Shown here piece by piece: positions 29,983 through 44,225 of a stretch of DNA of 64,000 nucleotides. The stretch comes from Desulfuromonadales bacterium (GTDB taxonomy: Bacteria; Desulfobacterota; Desulfuromonadia; Desulfuromonadales; Geopsychrobacteraceae). Under the pieces are notes generated by a model that searched no databases, was not told the origin of the DNA, and saw nothing but the letters and a program-made list of their open reading frames with translations. Made by a program: the position numbers and the translations under genes. The stretch spans positions 1-64,000 of the forward strand of contig JAHYIY010000008.1 in the NCBI GenBank assembly GCA_019429255.1. The letters run 5' to 3'. Position 1 is the stretch's first letter. Each line of letters begins with the position of its first letter.

Positions 29983-31203
29983 TTATTTTTTAGCTGCCCG
30001 CTGAATCGCCGCAATCCGCAAGCGCAACGCATTCAGCTTGATGAAGCCTTCCGCATCGGCCTGGTTGTAGACCTCATCGGCCTCAAAGGTAGCAAAGTCG
30101 ACATTGAACAGACTGTCAGTGGCTGAATCGCGGCCGACAACGCGACAGTGCCCCTTGTAGAGTTTGATCCGCGCTTTGCCGTTGACGGTCTGCTGGGTAT
30201 TATCGATCAGGGCTTGCAGGGCGAGACGCTCGGGAGCGAACCAGTAGCCGTTGTAGATCATAGCGGCATAGCGCGGTACCAGAGAGTCGCGCAGGTGCAT
30301 GACCTCACGGTCCATGGTGATCGATTCCACTGCCCGGTGGGCTTCTTCGAGGATGGTGCCGCCGGGGGTTTCATAGACACCGCGGCTTTTCATGCCGACG
30401 TAGCGATTTTCCATCAGGTCGACGCGACCGATGCCGTGCTTACCGCCCAGTTCATTGAGCTTGGCCATCAGCTTGGCCGGCGACAGACGCTCGCCGTTCA
30501 CCGCCACAGCGTCCCCCTGTTCAAACGCGATTTCAACAAATTCCGCTTGATCGGGAGCATCTTCCGGGCGCACGGTAAGCACGTACATTTCTTCCGGTGC
30601 TTCGGCCCAGGGATTCTCGAGAACATCCCCTTCAAAGGAGATGTGGAGCAGATTGCGGTCGGAGCTCCAGGGGAACTTTTTACTGGTCGGAACCGGAATG
30701 CCGTGTTTTTTGGCGTACGCTTCCAGTGCGCTACGGCTCTTCATGTCCCACTCACGCCAGGGAGCGATGACCTTGATCGCCGGATCGAAATGGTAATAAG
30801 CGATTTCAAAACGCACCTGATCATTGCCCTTGCCGGTGGCACCATGGGAAACGGCGTCCGCCCCTTCTTTGGCGGCAATCTCCATCTGCGCCTTGGAGAT
30901 CAGCGGACGGGCAATGGAGGTGCCAAGGAAGTAGCGTCCCTCGTAGATGGCGTTGGCCCGGAACATGGGGAAAACAAAGTCGCGGGCAAATTCTTCCTTC
31001 AAATCGACGATATGACAGGAAGAGGCACCGGTTTTTTTGGCCTTGTCAGGAACATGATCCAGTTCTTCCCCCTGGCCGAGATCGGCGCAGTAGGCAACGA
31101 CTTCGCAGCCGTATTCCTCTACCAGCCATTTAAGGATAATGGAGGTATCAAGCCCTCCTGAATAAGCCAGAACCGCTTTTTTAACCTGTCCTTTTTTGCT
31201 CAT
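29983..31203 (-). CDS. argG: Argininosuccinate synthase
   Basis: [32 protein letters not shown]. Confidence 0.97.
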   Translation of the reverse strand: MSKKGQVKKAVLAYSGGLDTSIILKWLVEEYGCEVVAYCADLGQGEELDHVPDKAKKTGASSCHIVDLKEEFARDFVFPMFRANAIYEGRYFLGTSIARPLISKAQMEIAAKEGADAVSHGATGKGNDQVRFEIAYYHFDPAIKVIAPWREWDMKSRSALEAYAKKHGIPVPTSKKFPWSSDRNLLHISFEGDVLENPWAEAPEEMYVLTVRPEDAPDQAEFVEIAFEQGDAVAVNGERLSPAKLMAKLNELGGKHGIGRVDLMENRYVGMKSRGVYETPGGTILEEAHRAVESITMDREVMHLRDSLVPRYAAMIYNGYWFAPERLALQALIDNTQQTVNGKARIKLYKGHCRVVGRDSATDSLFNVDFATFEADEVYNQADAEGFIKLNALRLRIAAIQRAAKK

Positions 31204-31282
31204 TATAGATACTCCTGTGGGTGAAAAAGGGTGGAAACTTCCACCGCTAACGTTTGATGTAGTTACAAAACACCCTAAAGTA

Positions 31283-31408
31283 GATGGCTAGGCAAAAAAC
31301 GTCAAATGCAAGGCGCGCAATTGTCGAACAATGAGGCGTACTTATGTACGTCGAAGCAGTGAGACGATTGCAGCAATGCAGCAGTTGGCGATTTTTTGTG
31401 ACGCCATC
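31283..31408. repeat. 126-bp GATGGC-terminated palindromic (MITE-like) repeat
   Basis: gatggctaggcaaaaaacgtcaa...ttggcgattttttgtgacgccatc inverted ends with central gaggcgtacttatgtacgtcg. Confidence 0.75.
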
Positions 31409-32144
31409 AAAGTTTGATGACGTAGGTGTCTGCCAAACGATCATGGAGGGCACGTTTCTGTTCGTCAAAGATCACCATCAGGTAGCCGATACCGAAAATA
31501 ATACCTGACAGAAACTTCGCCGGCACCTCACGAAAAGCCGCGCGCCCGTAGCTGATCGGAGAGCCGTCCTGACGCACGACCTTGATGCGCAACACCATTT
31601 TGCCCGGGGTCTGGCCGCAGTAGCCGGTGAAAAAGATGTAATAGGTAAAACTGATCAGGTAGCTGAAGAAATGGACGATAAAGGCGGTTTCACCACCGCC
31701 GCCATCACTGCCAACCACGGTTACCGTGCCGGCCAGGGCTAATATCCCGCCAAGGATCATCTGCAGACCGAAAACAATGGCAGCATCGACCAGGGTAGCG
31801 ACGGCGCGCATCCAGAAGGTTGCTTTGGGTACTGCATCCATTGGGTTGGAGTATACCCCGGGCATGGGCGGATGCGAAGGTGCTCCGTTCTGCTGCCATG
31901 GCTTGTTTACCGATGGCTGCTGAGGGGCAGCAGGTGAATCCTCTTCGGCTTGTTGTTGCGGTTGTTCGTCGTGTCGGACAGATTCACCGATCTCCTGTGT
32001 TTCGTTCTGTTCCTGCTGATCCTGTTGCTGCGGCAGCTCAAATGCCTTTGCACACAAGGGGCATTTGACCCGGATTGTGCCGGCAGGAATCTGTTGCGGA
32101 TCGATGGTGCGGCTGTATTCACAGTGGGGGCAGGTTAATTTCAT
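31407..32144 (-). CDS. RDD family membrane protein with N-terminal zinc-ribbon
   Basis: MKLTCPHCEYSRTIDPQQIPAGTIRVKCPLCAKAFEL (2x CXXC) plus RDD-type FWMRAVATLVDAAIVFGLQM. Confidence 0.85.
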   Translation of the reverse strand: MKLTCPHCEYSRTIDPQQIPAGTIRVKCPLCAKAFELPQQQDQQEQNETQEIGESVRHDEQPQQQAEEDSPAAPQQPSVNKPWQQNGAPSHPPMPGVYSNPMDAVPKATFWMRAVATLVDAAIVFGLQMILGGILALAGTVTVVGSDGGGGETAFIVHFFSYLISFTYYIFFTGYCGQTPGKMVLRIKVVRQDGSPISYGRAAFREVPAKFLSGIIFGIGYLMVIFDEQKRALHDRLADTYVIKL

Positions 32145-32148
32145 TGTT

Positions 32149-33060
32149 TTAACCTGCCATCAGGGTGGCCATAATGGCCTTCTGAACGTGGAGACGATTT
32201 TCCGCTTCGTCAAATATAATCGATTGCGGTCCCTCCATCACCTCGTTGGTAATTTCCTCATCGCGGTGGGCTGGCAGGCAGTGCATGACCAGGGCATCCC
32301 TGGCGGCGATACCAAGCAGTTCACTGTTTATCTGGAATCCGGCAAAGTCTTTGGCGCGGATTTGTTGTTCCCCTTCCTGGCCCATGCTCGCCCAGACATC
32401 GGTGTTAAGAATGTCAGCGCCTGCTGCCGCTTCACGCGGGTCGTTGGTCAGCATCAGACGGGCACCAGCCTGGCGGGCTTTTTCAACAACGCCGGCATCC
32501 GGTTCGTAGCCTTGCGGGGTAGCGATACGCAGCTCAAACCCGAACACTGACGCGGCATTGATCCAGCTGTTGGCCATATTATTGCCATCGCCAATCCAGC
32601 AATAAACGAGCTCACGATAATCAGGACGGTGTTCGCTGACGGTGAACAGATCGGCCATCAGCTGACAGGGGTGATTCAGGTCGGTAAGACCGTTGATAAT
32701 CGGCACGCTGCTGTGGGCCGCAAATTCTTCAACGATAGAGTGGGCAAAGGTGCGGATCATGATACCGTCGCAGTAGCGCGCCATGACCTTGGCGCTGTCA
32801 CGGATCGGTTCGCCGCGCCCCATCTGGGTGTTGCCGGAATGGAGAAACAGGGCGTGGCCACCCAGTTGATACATGCCGACCTCGAAGGAGACCCGGGTAC
32901 GGGTGGAACTTTTTTCAAAGATCATCGCCAGGGTTTTTCCTTCCAGCAAGCGATGAGGTTTGCGGTGCTGCTGCTTGGTCTTCAGCTCACGGGTCAGGGC
33001 AAAAATGCTCTCAAGATCACTTAATGACCAGTCGGAGAGGGAGAGGAAATCTTTTTTCAT
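32149..33060 (-). CDS. argF: Ornithine carbamoyltransferase
   Basis: FEKSSTRTRVSFEVGMYQLGG, MHCLPAHRDEEIT. Confidence 0.97.
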   Translation of the reverse strand: MKKDFLSLSDWSLSDLESIFALTRELKTKQQHRKPHRLLEGKTLAMIFEKSSTRTRVSFEVGMYQLGGHALFLHSGNTQMGRGEPIRDSAKVMARYCDGIMIRTFAHSIVEEFAAHSSVPIINGLTDLNHPCQLMADLFTVSEHRPDYRELVYCWIGDGNNMANSWINAASVFGFELRIATPQGYEPDAGVVEKARQAGARLMLTNDPREAAAGADILNTDVWASMGQEGEQQIRAKDFAGFQINSELLGIAARDALVMHCLPAHRDEEITNEVMEGPQSIIFDEAENRLHVQKAIMATLMAG

Positions 33061-34270
33061 GCTGTTGTTGCTCCTGCACTATGTTCACTTAAAATGGCAT
33101 CCAGAATGTCGATTGCTTGCATGATCTCGGTGCGGCTGATGATCAGCGGTGGGACAAAACGCAGTACATTGCCGGCGGTACAGTTGATCAGCAGGCCACG
33201 TTCCAGCGCTTTGTTGACTATAGGAGCCCCTTCACAGCTCAGTTCAACGCCGATCATCAGGCCGCGGCCACGAACCGACTGGATGACAAGGTGGCGCTCT
33301 TGAAGTTGTTCGAGGTGCTCAATAAAAAAAGCTCCGACAGCGTTGCAGTGCTGGAGTAGTTGGGGCCTGTTGAGCTCGTTAAAGGCGGCCACAGCAGCGG
33401 CCGTTGCCAGTGGATTGCCGCCGAAGGTGGAGCCGTGGGTGCCGGAGCCGAGGACTTCGGAGTAGGGGGCGCGGGCGATCATGGCACCGATGGGGACCCC
33501 GCCACCCAGGGCTTTGGCCAGGGTCATGACATCGGGCTCAATCTCTTCTTGTTGATAAGCAAACAGGCTCCCGGTCCGACCGAGGCCGGTCTGGATTTCG
33601 TCAACAATCAACAGCAGCCGGCGCTCGTTACAGAGTTCACGAACCGCCTTGAAGTAGCCGGAGGGTGGAATGCGTATGCCTCCTTCGCCCTGAATCGGCT
33701 CGAGAAGGACAGCGCAAGTGTTGGGCCCAACCGCCTGGTGCAGAGCCTCGATGTCACCAAAGGCAACATGCTTGAAGCCGGGGAGCAACGGGGCAAAACC
33801 GGCCTGGACTTTTTCCTGTCCGGTAGCGCTGACCGTTGCCAGGGTGCGCCCGTGGAAAGAGGCGATAGTGGAGATGATTTCGTGGCGCTGCGGGCTGAAG
33901 TTGTCGCTGCTCCATTTGCGGGCCAGTTTGAGCGCTGCTTCATTGGCTTCAGCCCCGGAATTACAAAAAAATACCCGATTGCCGAAGGAATGTTTGCATA
34001 ACAGTCGCGACAGTTCGATCTGGGCAGGAATATGATAGAAGTTGGAGCAGTGGATCAGGGTGCCGGCCTGTTCACGGATGGCGTCCACCACCGCCGGATG
34101 ACAGTGACCGAGGTTATTGACTGCCACTCCGGCGAGAAAATCGAGATAACGCTTGCCGTCGTTATCGGTCAGCCAGCAGCCTTCGCCCCGTACTGCCACC
34201 AACGGGTAACGCCCGTAAGTGCCGGCAACCGTGGTCAGACCCTGCTCAATCCATTGATCGGAGGTGGTCA

Positions 34271-34271
<1 letters not shown>
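33057..34271 (-). CDS. argD: Acetylornithine transaminase
   Basis: DFLAGVAVNNLGHCHPAV, LLIVDEIQTGLGRTG, GSTFGGNPLATAAA. Confidence 0.96.
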
Positions 34272-35242
<971 letters not shown>

Positions 35243-36571
35243 CTACAGGATATAGCGCGACAGATCTTCGTTCTGGCTGATTTTTGCCAGACGTTCGCGC
35301 ACCTGTTCGGCGCCGATCATCACCTTTTCGCCGGAATGTTCAGGCGCGTTGAAAGAGAGGTCTTCCAGGAGTTTTTCCATAATTGTGTGCAGGCGGCGAG
35401 CGCCGATATTCTCCGTGTTTTCATTGACCATTTTGGCAATTTTAGCCATTTCACGGATGGCTGAATCATCAAACTGCAGGTCGATGGATTCGGTTTTCAT
35501 CAGCTCACGGTACTGGCGGATCAGGGCGTTTTTGGGCTCGGTCAGAATTCGGTAAAAATCATCTTCGCCGAGGCTGTCCAGTTCCACGCGGATCGGGAAG
35601 CGTCCCTGGAGTTCGGGAATTAGATCCGAGGGTTTTGCCATGTGGAAGGCACCGGCGGCGATAAACAGAATATGGTCGGTTTTGATGGCACCATGCTTGG
35701 TGTTGACAGTGCTTCCTTCGACAATCGGCAGAATGTCACGCTGCACCCCCTCGCGTGAGACTTCCGGCCCATGTATCCCTTGGCGGCTGGCAATTTTGTC
35801 AATTTCGTCGACGAAGATGATCCCACTTTGTTCGGCACGCTCTTTGGCCAGGTTCGTAACGTTCTCCATGTCGACCAGTTTTTCCGCTTCGCTCGCGGTT
35901 AGAATGTCGCGCGCCTCGTTGACTTTGACACGTTTGCGTTTGGCGCTTTTGGGGAAAAGGTTGCCGAACATTTCCTTGATGTTAAACCCCAGTTCCTCGT
36001 TCCCCTGGGGGGTGAAAATCCCCATGGCCGGCAAGCTGCTGACTTCGACATCGAGCTCAACAAAACGCTCGTCCAGTTCTCCCAGGCGCAGCAATTTACG
36101 CAGGCGGTCACGGGTGCCCTGGCGCTGTTCCTCTTTGTCGGGAGAACGGTCAGTTTCGCCGGGCAGGAGCAGGTCCAGCAGTCGTTCTTCGGCATTGGCC
36201 TCGGCCTTGATCTGCATTTTTGCGGTTTCTTCCGCCTTAACCATGTTAATGGCCAATTCGAGCAGATCGCGCACCATGCTCTCGACATCGCGACCGACAT
36301 AGCCGACCTCGGTAAATTTGCTCGCTTCCACCTTGATGAACGGTGCCTGGGCGAGTTTGGCCAGGCGCCTGGCGATTTCGGTTTTGCCAACGCCGGTCGG
36401 GCCGATCATGATGATATTTTTCGGAGCGATCTCATCTCGTAACTCGGTCGGTACCTGCTGGCGGCGCCAGCGGTTGCGTAAGGCCACAGCGACGGCGCGC
36501 TTGGCATCTTTCTGGCCGATGATGTAGCGATCCAGTTCAGAAACAATTTCGCGGGGGGTAAAGTTGTTCAA
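35243..36571 (-). CDS. hslU: HslU ATPase subunit of HslUV protease
   Basis: [54 protein letters not shown]. Confidence 0.97.
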   Translation of the reverse strand: MNNFTPREIVSELDRYIIGQKDAKRAVAVALRNRWRRQQVPTELRDEIAPKNIIMIGPTGVGKTEIARRLAKLAQAPFIKVEASKFTEVGYVGRDVESMVRDLLELAINMVKAEETAKMQIKAEANAEERLLDLLLPGETDRSPDKEEQRQGTRDRLRKLLRLGELDERFVELDVEVSSLPAMGIFTPQGNEELGFNIKEMFGNLFPKSAKRKRVKVNEARDILTASEAEKLVDMENVTNLAKERAEQSGIIFVDEIDKIASRQGIHGPEVSREGVQRDILPIVEGSTVNTKHGAIKTDHILFIAAGAFHMAKPSDLIPELQGRFPIRVELDSLGEDDFYRILTEPKNALIRQYRELMKTESIDLQFDDSAIREMAKIAKMVNENTENIGARRLHTIMEKLLEDLSFNAPEHSGEKVMIGAEQVRERLAKISQNEDLSRYIL

Positions 36572-37098
36572 GAAAGTACCTCGATAGCAATCCGGTCGTT
36601 AGTGTAGATACAGATGTCTGCGGCAATTTTCAGGGCTTCTTCAGTGATGCCGGCAGCATCAAGGGTCGAATGGGCGACCATCCCACGCGCTGCAGCGAGG
36701 GCAAAGCTGCCGCCGGAACCGATGGCGGCCACTCCGTCATCGGGTTCAATGACATCACCGGCACCGGAAATAATCAGGGTGACATCCTTGTCGGCGACAA
36801 TCAGCAGGGCTTCAAGGCGCCGCAAAATGCGGTCAGTGCGCCAATCTTTGGCCAGCGCGACGGCAGCTCGGGGCAGGTTACCGCGAAACTCCTGGAGTTT
36901 GGCCTCAAACTTTTCAAACAGGGTGAAGGCATCAGCCGTGCTACCGGCGAACCCCGCCAATACCTTATCTTCATACAACCGCCTGATTTTTCGCGCGCCG
37001 TGTTTCATCACGGTATTGCCGAGGCTGACCTGTCCGTCGCCACCCAGGGCGACCTGATGGTTGTGGCGAACAGAACAGATGGTTGTGCCTTTAAACAT
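36568..37098 (-). CDS. hslV: HslV protease subunit
   Basis: [41 protein letters not shown]; exact start ambiguous (37098 or 37110). Confidence 0.95.
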   Translation of the reverse strand: MFKGTTICSVRHNHQVALGGDGQVSLGNTVMKHGARKIRRLYEDKVLAGFAGSTADAFTLFEKFEAKLQEFRGNLPRAAVALAKDWRTDRILRRLEALLIVADKDVTLIISGAGDVIEPDDGVAAIGSGGSFALAAARGMVAHSTLDAAGITEEALKIAADICIYTNDRIAIEVLS

Positions 37099-37299
37099 GA
37101 ATGGCTCCATAAAAATGAGTCCTAATGACAACAGGAATGCAAGCTGTTGCAGCGACAAACAAAAGATGCACCATAACACAAAAACGCCCCAATTAAAAAG
37201 GCCAATGTCGCCTGTCCACAAGGCTTTAATAAGGGGGTTGGCAGGGTGCAGAAAAACGATTTTTACCGCGACTGCAGCAAGGCTGGAACGATTTGTGGG

Positions 37300-38415
37300 T
37301 TATTTTTCCGGCAGCGGGAACTCGATGGTCGCCGTCGTACCAATTCCGGGTCGGCTGTCGATTTGCAGCTGCCCGCCCATGGCGCGAATAAAATTGCGGG
37401 CATAGTAGAGCCCCAGCCCAAAACCGCGCACCTGACCGGTGCTATGCGGGTCAATTTGATAAAACTTATTAAAAATTTTAGCCAGTTCCGGTTCGGGAAT
37501 GCCAATGCCGTTATCCCTAAAGGTGAGCCTGACCCGATTCCCCTGTTGATCGCCACGCACGTCAATAATTCCTTGCTGTGGGGTAAATTTGATCGCGTTG
37601 TCGAGCAGGGCGCGGACGGCAAAATGAATTTTTTGCGGATGCACCAATAACAAGGGATCGGACATGGGGACAGGGATCTGCGTGTTTATCTGTTGTGCAT
37701 TCCCAAGGGCCGTCGGCTGCAGTTCCTCGATGACCTGCGTGGTGACCTGACCGAGGTCCGTCAGTTCAAGGGTCATTTCATCTTCCTGCAAGGTCGCTTC
37801 ACTGAAATAGAGCAGGTCCTGAATCAGTTTTTCCAGATAGGTCGATTCTGCCTGAACCATGGTCAGAACCTGGAGGAAGTTTTCATCTTTTGGGCTTTCC
37901 ACCCCTTCGGCAAGATTTTGGAGAAACAGGGAAATAGCGGTGGTGGGGGTTTTCAACTTGTGGGAAATCAGCCCGAGAAATTCGTTTTTGAGGCGGTCAA
38001 TATGGCGCAAATCAGCAATCTCACTGCGCAGGGCGTGACGTTCGAGAACTCTTTCCACCGTCGTAGTCAATTGCAGGACGCTGATCGGTTTGGTGATGAA
38101 ATCATCCGCTCCGGCTTTAAGGGCGTTAAGAACCAGTTCCTTGTCGGAATAGCCGGTCATCAGGATGACCGGAAGATCAGGCTGTTCCTGGCGGACGATA
38201 CGCAGAAACTCCAGACCGTCAATGTTGGGCATATTGACGTCGGTCAACACGATGTCGACGTCCTCGTGGTTGAGAAATTTCAACGCATCGAAACCGTCTT
38301 CCGCCTGCAGTACCTTATAGGTATCGAAGACACTGGCGCAGAGATCGCGGATCAGGGGTTCATCGTCGACAATCAACAGTTTTCTTGCCGGTTGTCCATT
38401 GCCATTGGCAGGCAT
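37300..38415 (-). CDS. Response regulator receiver / histidine kinase fusion
   Basis: KLLIVDDEPLIRDLCASVF ... DVNMPNIDGLEFL ... LMTGY receiver, HisKA EFLGLISHKLKTPTTAISL, HATPase DNGIGIPEPELAKIFNKFYQ, GFGLGLYYARNF. Confidence 0.92.
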   Translation of the reverse strand: MPANGNGQPARKLLIVDDEPLIRDLCASVFDTYKVLQAEDGFDALKFLNHEDVDIVLTDVNMPNIDGLEFLRIVRQEQPDLPVILMTGYSDKELVLNALKAGADDFITKPISVLQLTTTVERVLERHALRSEIADLRHIDRLKNEFLGLISHKLKTPTTAISLFLQNLAEGVESPKDENFLQVLTMVQAESTYLEKLIQDLLYFSEATLQEDEMTLELTDLGQVTTQVIEELQPTALGNAQQINTQIPVPMSDPLLLVHPQKIHFAVRALLDNAIKFTPQQGIIDVRGDQQGNRVRLTFRDNGIGIPEPELAKIFNKFYQIDPHSTGQVRGFGLGLYYARNFIRAMGGQLQIDSRPGIGTTATIEFPLPEK

Positions 38416-38416
38416 G

Positions 38417-41065
<2,649 letters not shown>

Positions 41066-41239
41066 GATGGATCAGCCTTTCAGTCAGGATATAGTCATTT
41101 TCTTGGATTGTTAGTGCAACCGAGCTGCTGCTGCCGGGGTCAACGGCAGTGACATAGCAACAGCGAATTCACCGGTTGTCCGGTGGAAAATCGTGCCGGA
41201 CACGAAATTCTAATGGAAGTGGTTTGATTTGAAAAGGGT

Positions 41240-41725
41240 TTATAGATCAGAAACCGACGTTTGTTGCAACCAGGTGAAAATATCGCTCAAGGGAAAGCCG
41301 CGGCGCTGGAAATAACTGATCAGTCGCCGGCGTTCATTGGCGGTCGCAGCGGCATAGCAGAAGTCGGGAAAGCGGCGGGACAGTTCCTGATTGAAAAGGT
41401 CTTCCAGGCTGAACTCGCTGCCGGCTTGGTCCAGTACGGCCCGCGCCAGATCGTCAGCGATCCCGCGTTGGCGGAGATCGGCGAGGATCCGCCCCCCCAC
41501 CCCTTTGCCGTTACGCATCAGGGTGCGCGCACGACCCAGAGCATAACGGTGGTCATCAAGATAACGGTATTCATAGCAACGCTCAATGGCCGTGGCGATG
41601 GCGCTACTGGAAAAGCCGCGCTGTTTCAGCTTTTCACGGATCTGCGTTTCGCTGCGATCACAGCGCCCGAGCAGGCGCAAGGCCACACTGAAGGCATCAG
41701 AAGCGCTGGAAGGGGGAGTCGTCAT
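41240..41725 (-). CDS. recX: Regulatory protein RecX
   Basis: ALRLLGRCDRSETQIREKLKQRGFSSSAIATAIERCYEYRYLDD. Confidence 0.92.
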   Translation of the reverse strand: MTTPPSSASDAFSVALRLLGRCDRSETQIREKLKQRGFSSSAIATAIERCYEYRYLDDHRYALGRARTLMRNGKGVGGRILADLRQRGIADDLARAVLDQAGSEFSLEDLFNQELSRRFPDFCYAAATANERRRLISYFQRRGFPLSDIFTWLQQTSVSDL

Positions 41726-42884
41726 TGTTCTGGTCTTCCGCTACTGCTTCAGCGGCTTTGCTGTCTTCCTGCTCTTTACCGCGTTCAAAATCACTCCACG
41801 AGGAATCGGATGTCGAGTCGATGCCGGAGAACTTGAGTTTGAAGTCATCGGGATTGGAGCTTTGGCGCAGGGCCTCTTCGTAGGTGATGATGTTGCGTTT
41901 GACCAGATCCATCAACGCCTGGTCAAAGGTTTGCATACCGTAAGTGGTGTACCCTTGAGCAATGGTGTCCTTAAGCAGAACGGTTTTTTCACGGTCATCG
42001 ATCAGTTCACGAATGCGTGCGGTGGTGAGCATGACTTCAACCGCAGCAACCCGCCCTTTGCCTTCCGCACGGGGAAGCAGGCGCTGGGAAACGACTGCCC
42101 GCAAGACATTGGCAAGTTGCAGGCGAACATGACGCTGCTGGTGCGGGGGGAACATGGAGATGATCCGGGCGATGGTTTCGGTGGCGTCGATGGTGTGCAA
42201 GGTCGAGAGCACCAGGTGGCCGGTTTCAGCGGCCGCCAGCGCCGTTTCTGCGGTCTCAAGGTCGCGCATCTCACCCACCAGAATAACATCAGGGTCCTGA
42301 CGCAGGGCGCTTTTCAGCGCCGGGGCAAAGCCGGCGGTATCAAAACCGACTTCACGCTGGTTGATGATGCATTTGCGATCGCGGTGGAGGTATTCGATCG
42401 GATCTTCAACTGTCACAACGTGGGCAGTGCGGTTGCTGTTAATGTGGTCGATCAGTGCAGCCAGGGTGGTCGATTTACCCGAGCCGGTGGCACCGGTGAC
42501 CAACACCAGCCCGCGTTGCTCCTCGGCAATCTTTTTCAGCACCTTGGGCATCAACAGCTCATCGAGGCTTGCCACCTTGAAGGGGATCACCCGAAAGACC
42601 GCGGAAACGGAATTGCGCTGCATGAAAACATTGACACGAAAGCGCCCGAGGCCGGGAACGCCGTAGGCCAGATCGACTTCGTTGTTTTCCTCAAAGCGTA
42701 CCCGCTGTTTTTCATTCATGATGCCTTCGCACATGATGCGCAGGTCATCTGCCGTCAACCGTGGCGCTTTGGGCAGGGGACGCAGGCTGCCATCAACCCG
42801 GAATACCGGGGGAAGACCGGCTTTGAGGTGGATATCCGAGGTGTTGGATTTTAACGCCAGGGTGAGAATCTGGTTCAGTTCCAT
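41697..42884 (-). CDS. pilT: Type IV pilus twitching motility ATPase PilT
   Basis: VTGATGSGKSTTLAALIDHIN, EDPIEYLH, RQDPDVILVGEMRDLETAETALAAAETGHLVLSTLHT. Confidence 0.94.
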   Translation of the reverse strand: MELNQILTLALKSNTSDIHLKAGLPPVFRVDGSLRPLPKAPRLTADDLRIMCEGIMNEKQRVRFEENNEVDLAYGVPGLGRFRVNVFMQRNSVSAVFRVIPFKVASLDELLMPKVLKKIAEEQRGLVLVTGATGSGKSTTLAALIDHINSNRTAHVVTVEDPIEYLHRDRKCIINQREVGFDTAGFAPALKSALRQDPDVILVGEMRDLETAETALAAAETGHLVLSTLHTIDATETIARIISMFPPHQQRHVRLQLANVLRAVVSQRLLPRAEGKGRVAAVEVMLTTARIRELIDDREKTVLLKDTIAQGYTTYGMQTFDQALMDLVKRNIITYEEALRQSSNPDDFKLKFSGIDSTSDSSWSDFERGKEQEDSKAAEAVAEDQNNDDSPFQRF

Positions 42885-42911
42885 GGTGTTTCCTCACATT
42901 TCAATTGGTTA

Positions 42912-43940
42912 TTATTCGTCGTCGGCAGCGCTTTGGAGTTTGGCGGCACCAACACCGTAAAGTTCGCGCAGAGTTGCTTCAATTTCATTGGTCATGTCGG
43001 GGTGCTCCTGTAGATATTGCTTGGCATTCTCGCGCCCCTGACCAACCCGTTCGCCCTTGTAGGAGAACCAGGATCCGCTTTTTTCGACAATGTCGTTATC
43101 TACCCCGAGATCAAGGATGTCACCTTCGCGAGAGATGCCAAGGCCATACATGATGTCGAATTCAGCCTGTTTGAAGGGTGGCGCCACCTTGTTTTTGACC
43201 ACCTTGACCCGGGTTCTGCCACCAACCACATCCTGCCCCTGCTTCAGTGCGGCAATCCGCCGGATATCGAGGCGTACCGAAGCGTAGAACTTGAGGGCGT
43301 TGCCGCCGGTGGTGGTCTCCGGATTGCCGAACATGACACCGATCTTCATGCGGATCTGGTTGATAAAGATGATGCTGCAGTTGGACTTGCTGACAATTCC
43401 GGTCAGCTTGCGCAGTGCCTGGGACATGAGACGGGCCTGCAGCCCCATGTGAGAATCCCCCATTTCCCCTTCGATTTCAGCGCGTGGCGTCAGGGCGGCA
43501 ACGGAATCGACGACAAGCAGGTCGATGGCACCGCTGCGCACCAGCATTTCGGTGATTTCCAGCGCCTGTTCGCCGGTGTCCGGCTGGCTGACCAGCAGGT
43601 CGTCGGCTTTGACTCCAAGGTTCTGGGCGTACTGGATATCGAGAGCGTGTTCGGCGTCAACAAAAGCCGCCACGCCCCCCTGCTTCTGGACTTCAGCCAG
43701 AATATGCAGGGCCAGGGTGGTTTTGCCCGACGATTCCGGGCCAAAAATCTCGATGATGCGTCCTTTGGGGATGCCACCGACGCCGAGGGCCAGATCGAGA
43801 CTTAAGGAGCCGGTGGGGATGGTGGAGATAGCGGGCATCTGGTAGTCGGAGCCGAGGCGCATGATGCTCCCTTTGCCGAATTGTTTTTCAATCTGCCCCA
43901 TGGCCAGTTCGAGAGCGCGGTTGCGGTTTTGATCGGACAT
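42912..43940 (-). CDS. recA: Recombinase RecA
   Basis: [42 protein letters not shown]. Confidence 0.98.
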   Translation of the reverse strand: MSDQNRNRALELAMGQIEKQFGKGSIMRLGSDYQMPAISTIPTGSLSLDLALGVGGIPKGRIIEIFGPESSGKTTLALHILAEVQKQGGVAAFVDAEHALDIQYAQNLGVKADDLLVSQPDTGEQALEITEMLVRSGAIDLLVVDSVAALTPRAEIEGEMGDSHMGLQARLMSQALRKLTGIVSKSNCSIIFINQIRMKIGVMFGNPETTTGGNALKFYASVRLDIRRIAALKQGQDVVGGRTRVKVVKNKVAPPFKQAEFDIMYGLGISREGDILDLGVDNDIVEKSGSWFSYKGERVGQGRENAKQYLQEHPDMTNEIEATLRELYGVGAAKLQSAADDE

Positions 43941-44225
43941 GAAATGCTCCTTGATGGTGTAGTAAATTGGTTAATGTCAGCTATTAAAGATTGGTGTTTG
44001 CCCAATCTTCCCCTCTCCATGTGACATAGTAAGTCGTTGTGGTGGTGGAGGCGACTTTTTAATCAAAAAAACTGTCGCCTTCGCTCTTTGCTGCATTCAA
44101 AAATCCAGGAGACAGAATAAAGAATACAGAATTAAAACTGCAGAAATGACAATCTTTTTTCTGGCTTCTGCCTTCTGCCTTCTGCCGAGCCAGAGTAAAA
44201 CGATTGGTGTGTCTCTGTCGAGAGC

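Noticed and set aside
43941-44120. LexA/SOS box upstream of recA
   Set aside because: No motif could be assigned confidently; deltaproteobacterial LexA boxes vary and need a computed alignment.
44100-44205. ttctgccttctgccttctgcc short repeats upstream of recA
   Set aside because: Simple low-complexity repeat; no structure or coding signal beyond that.
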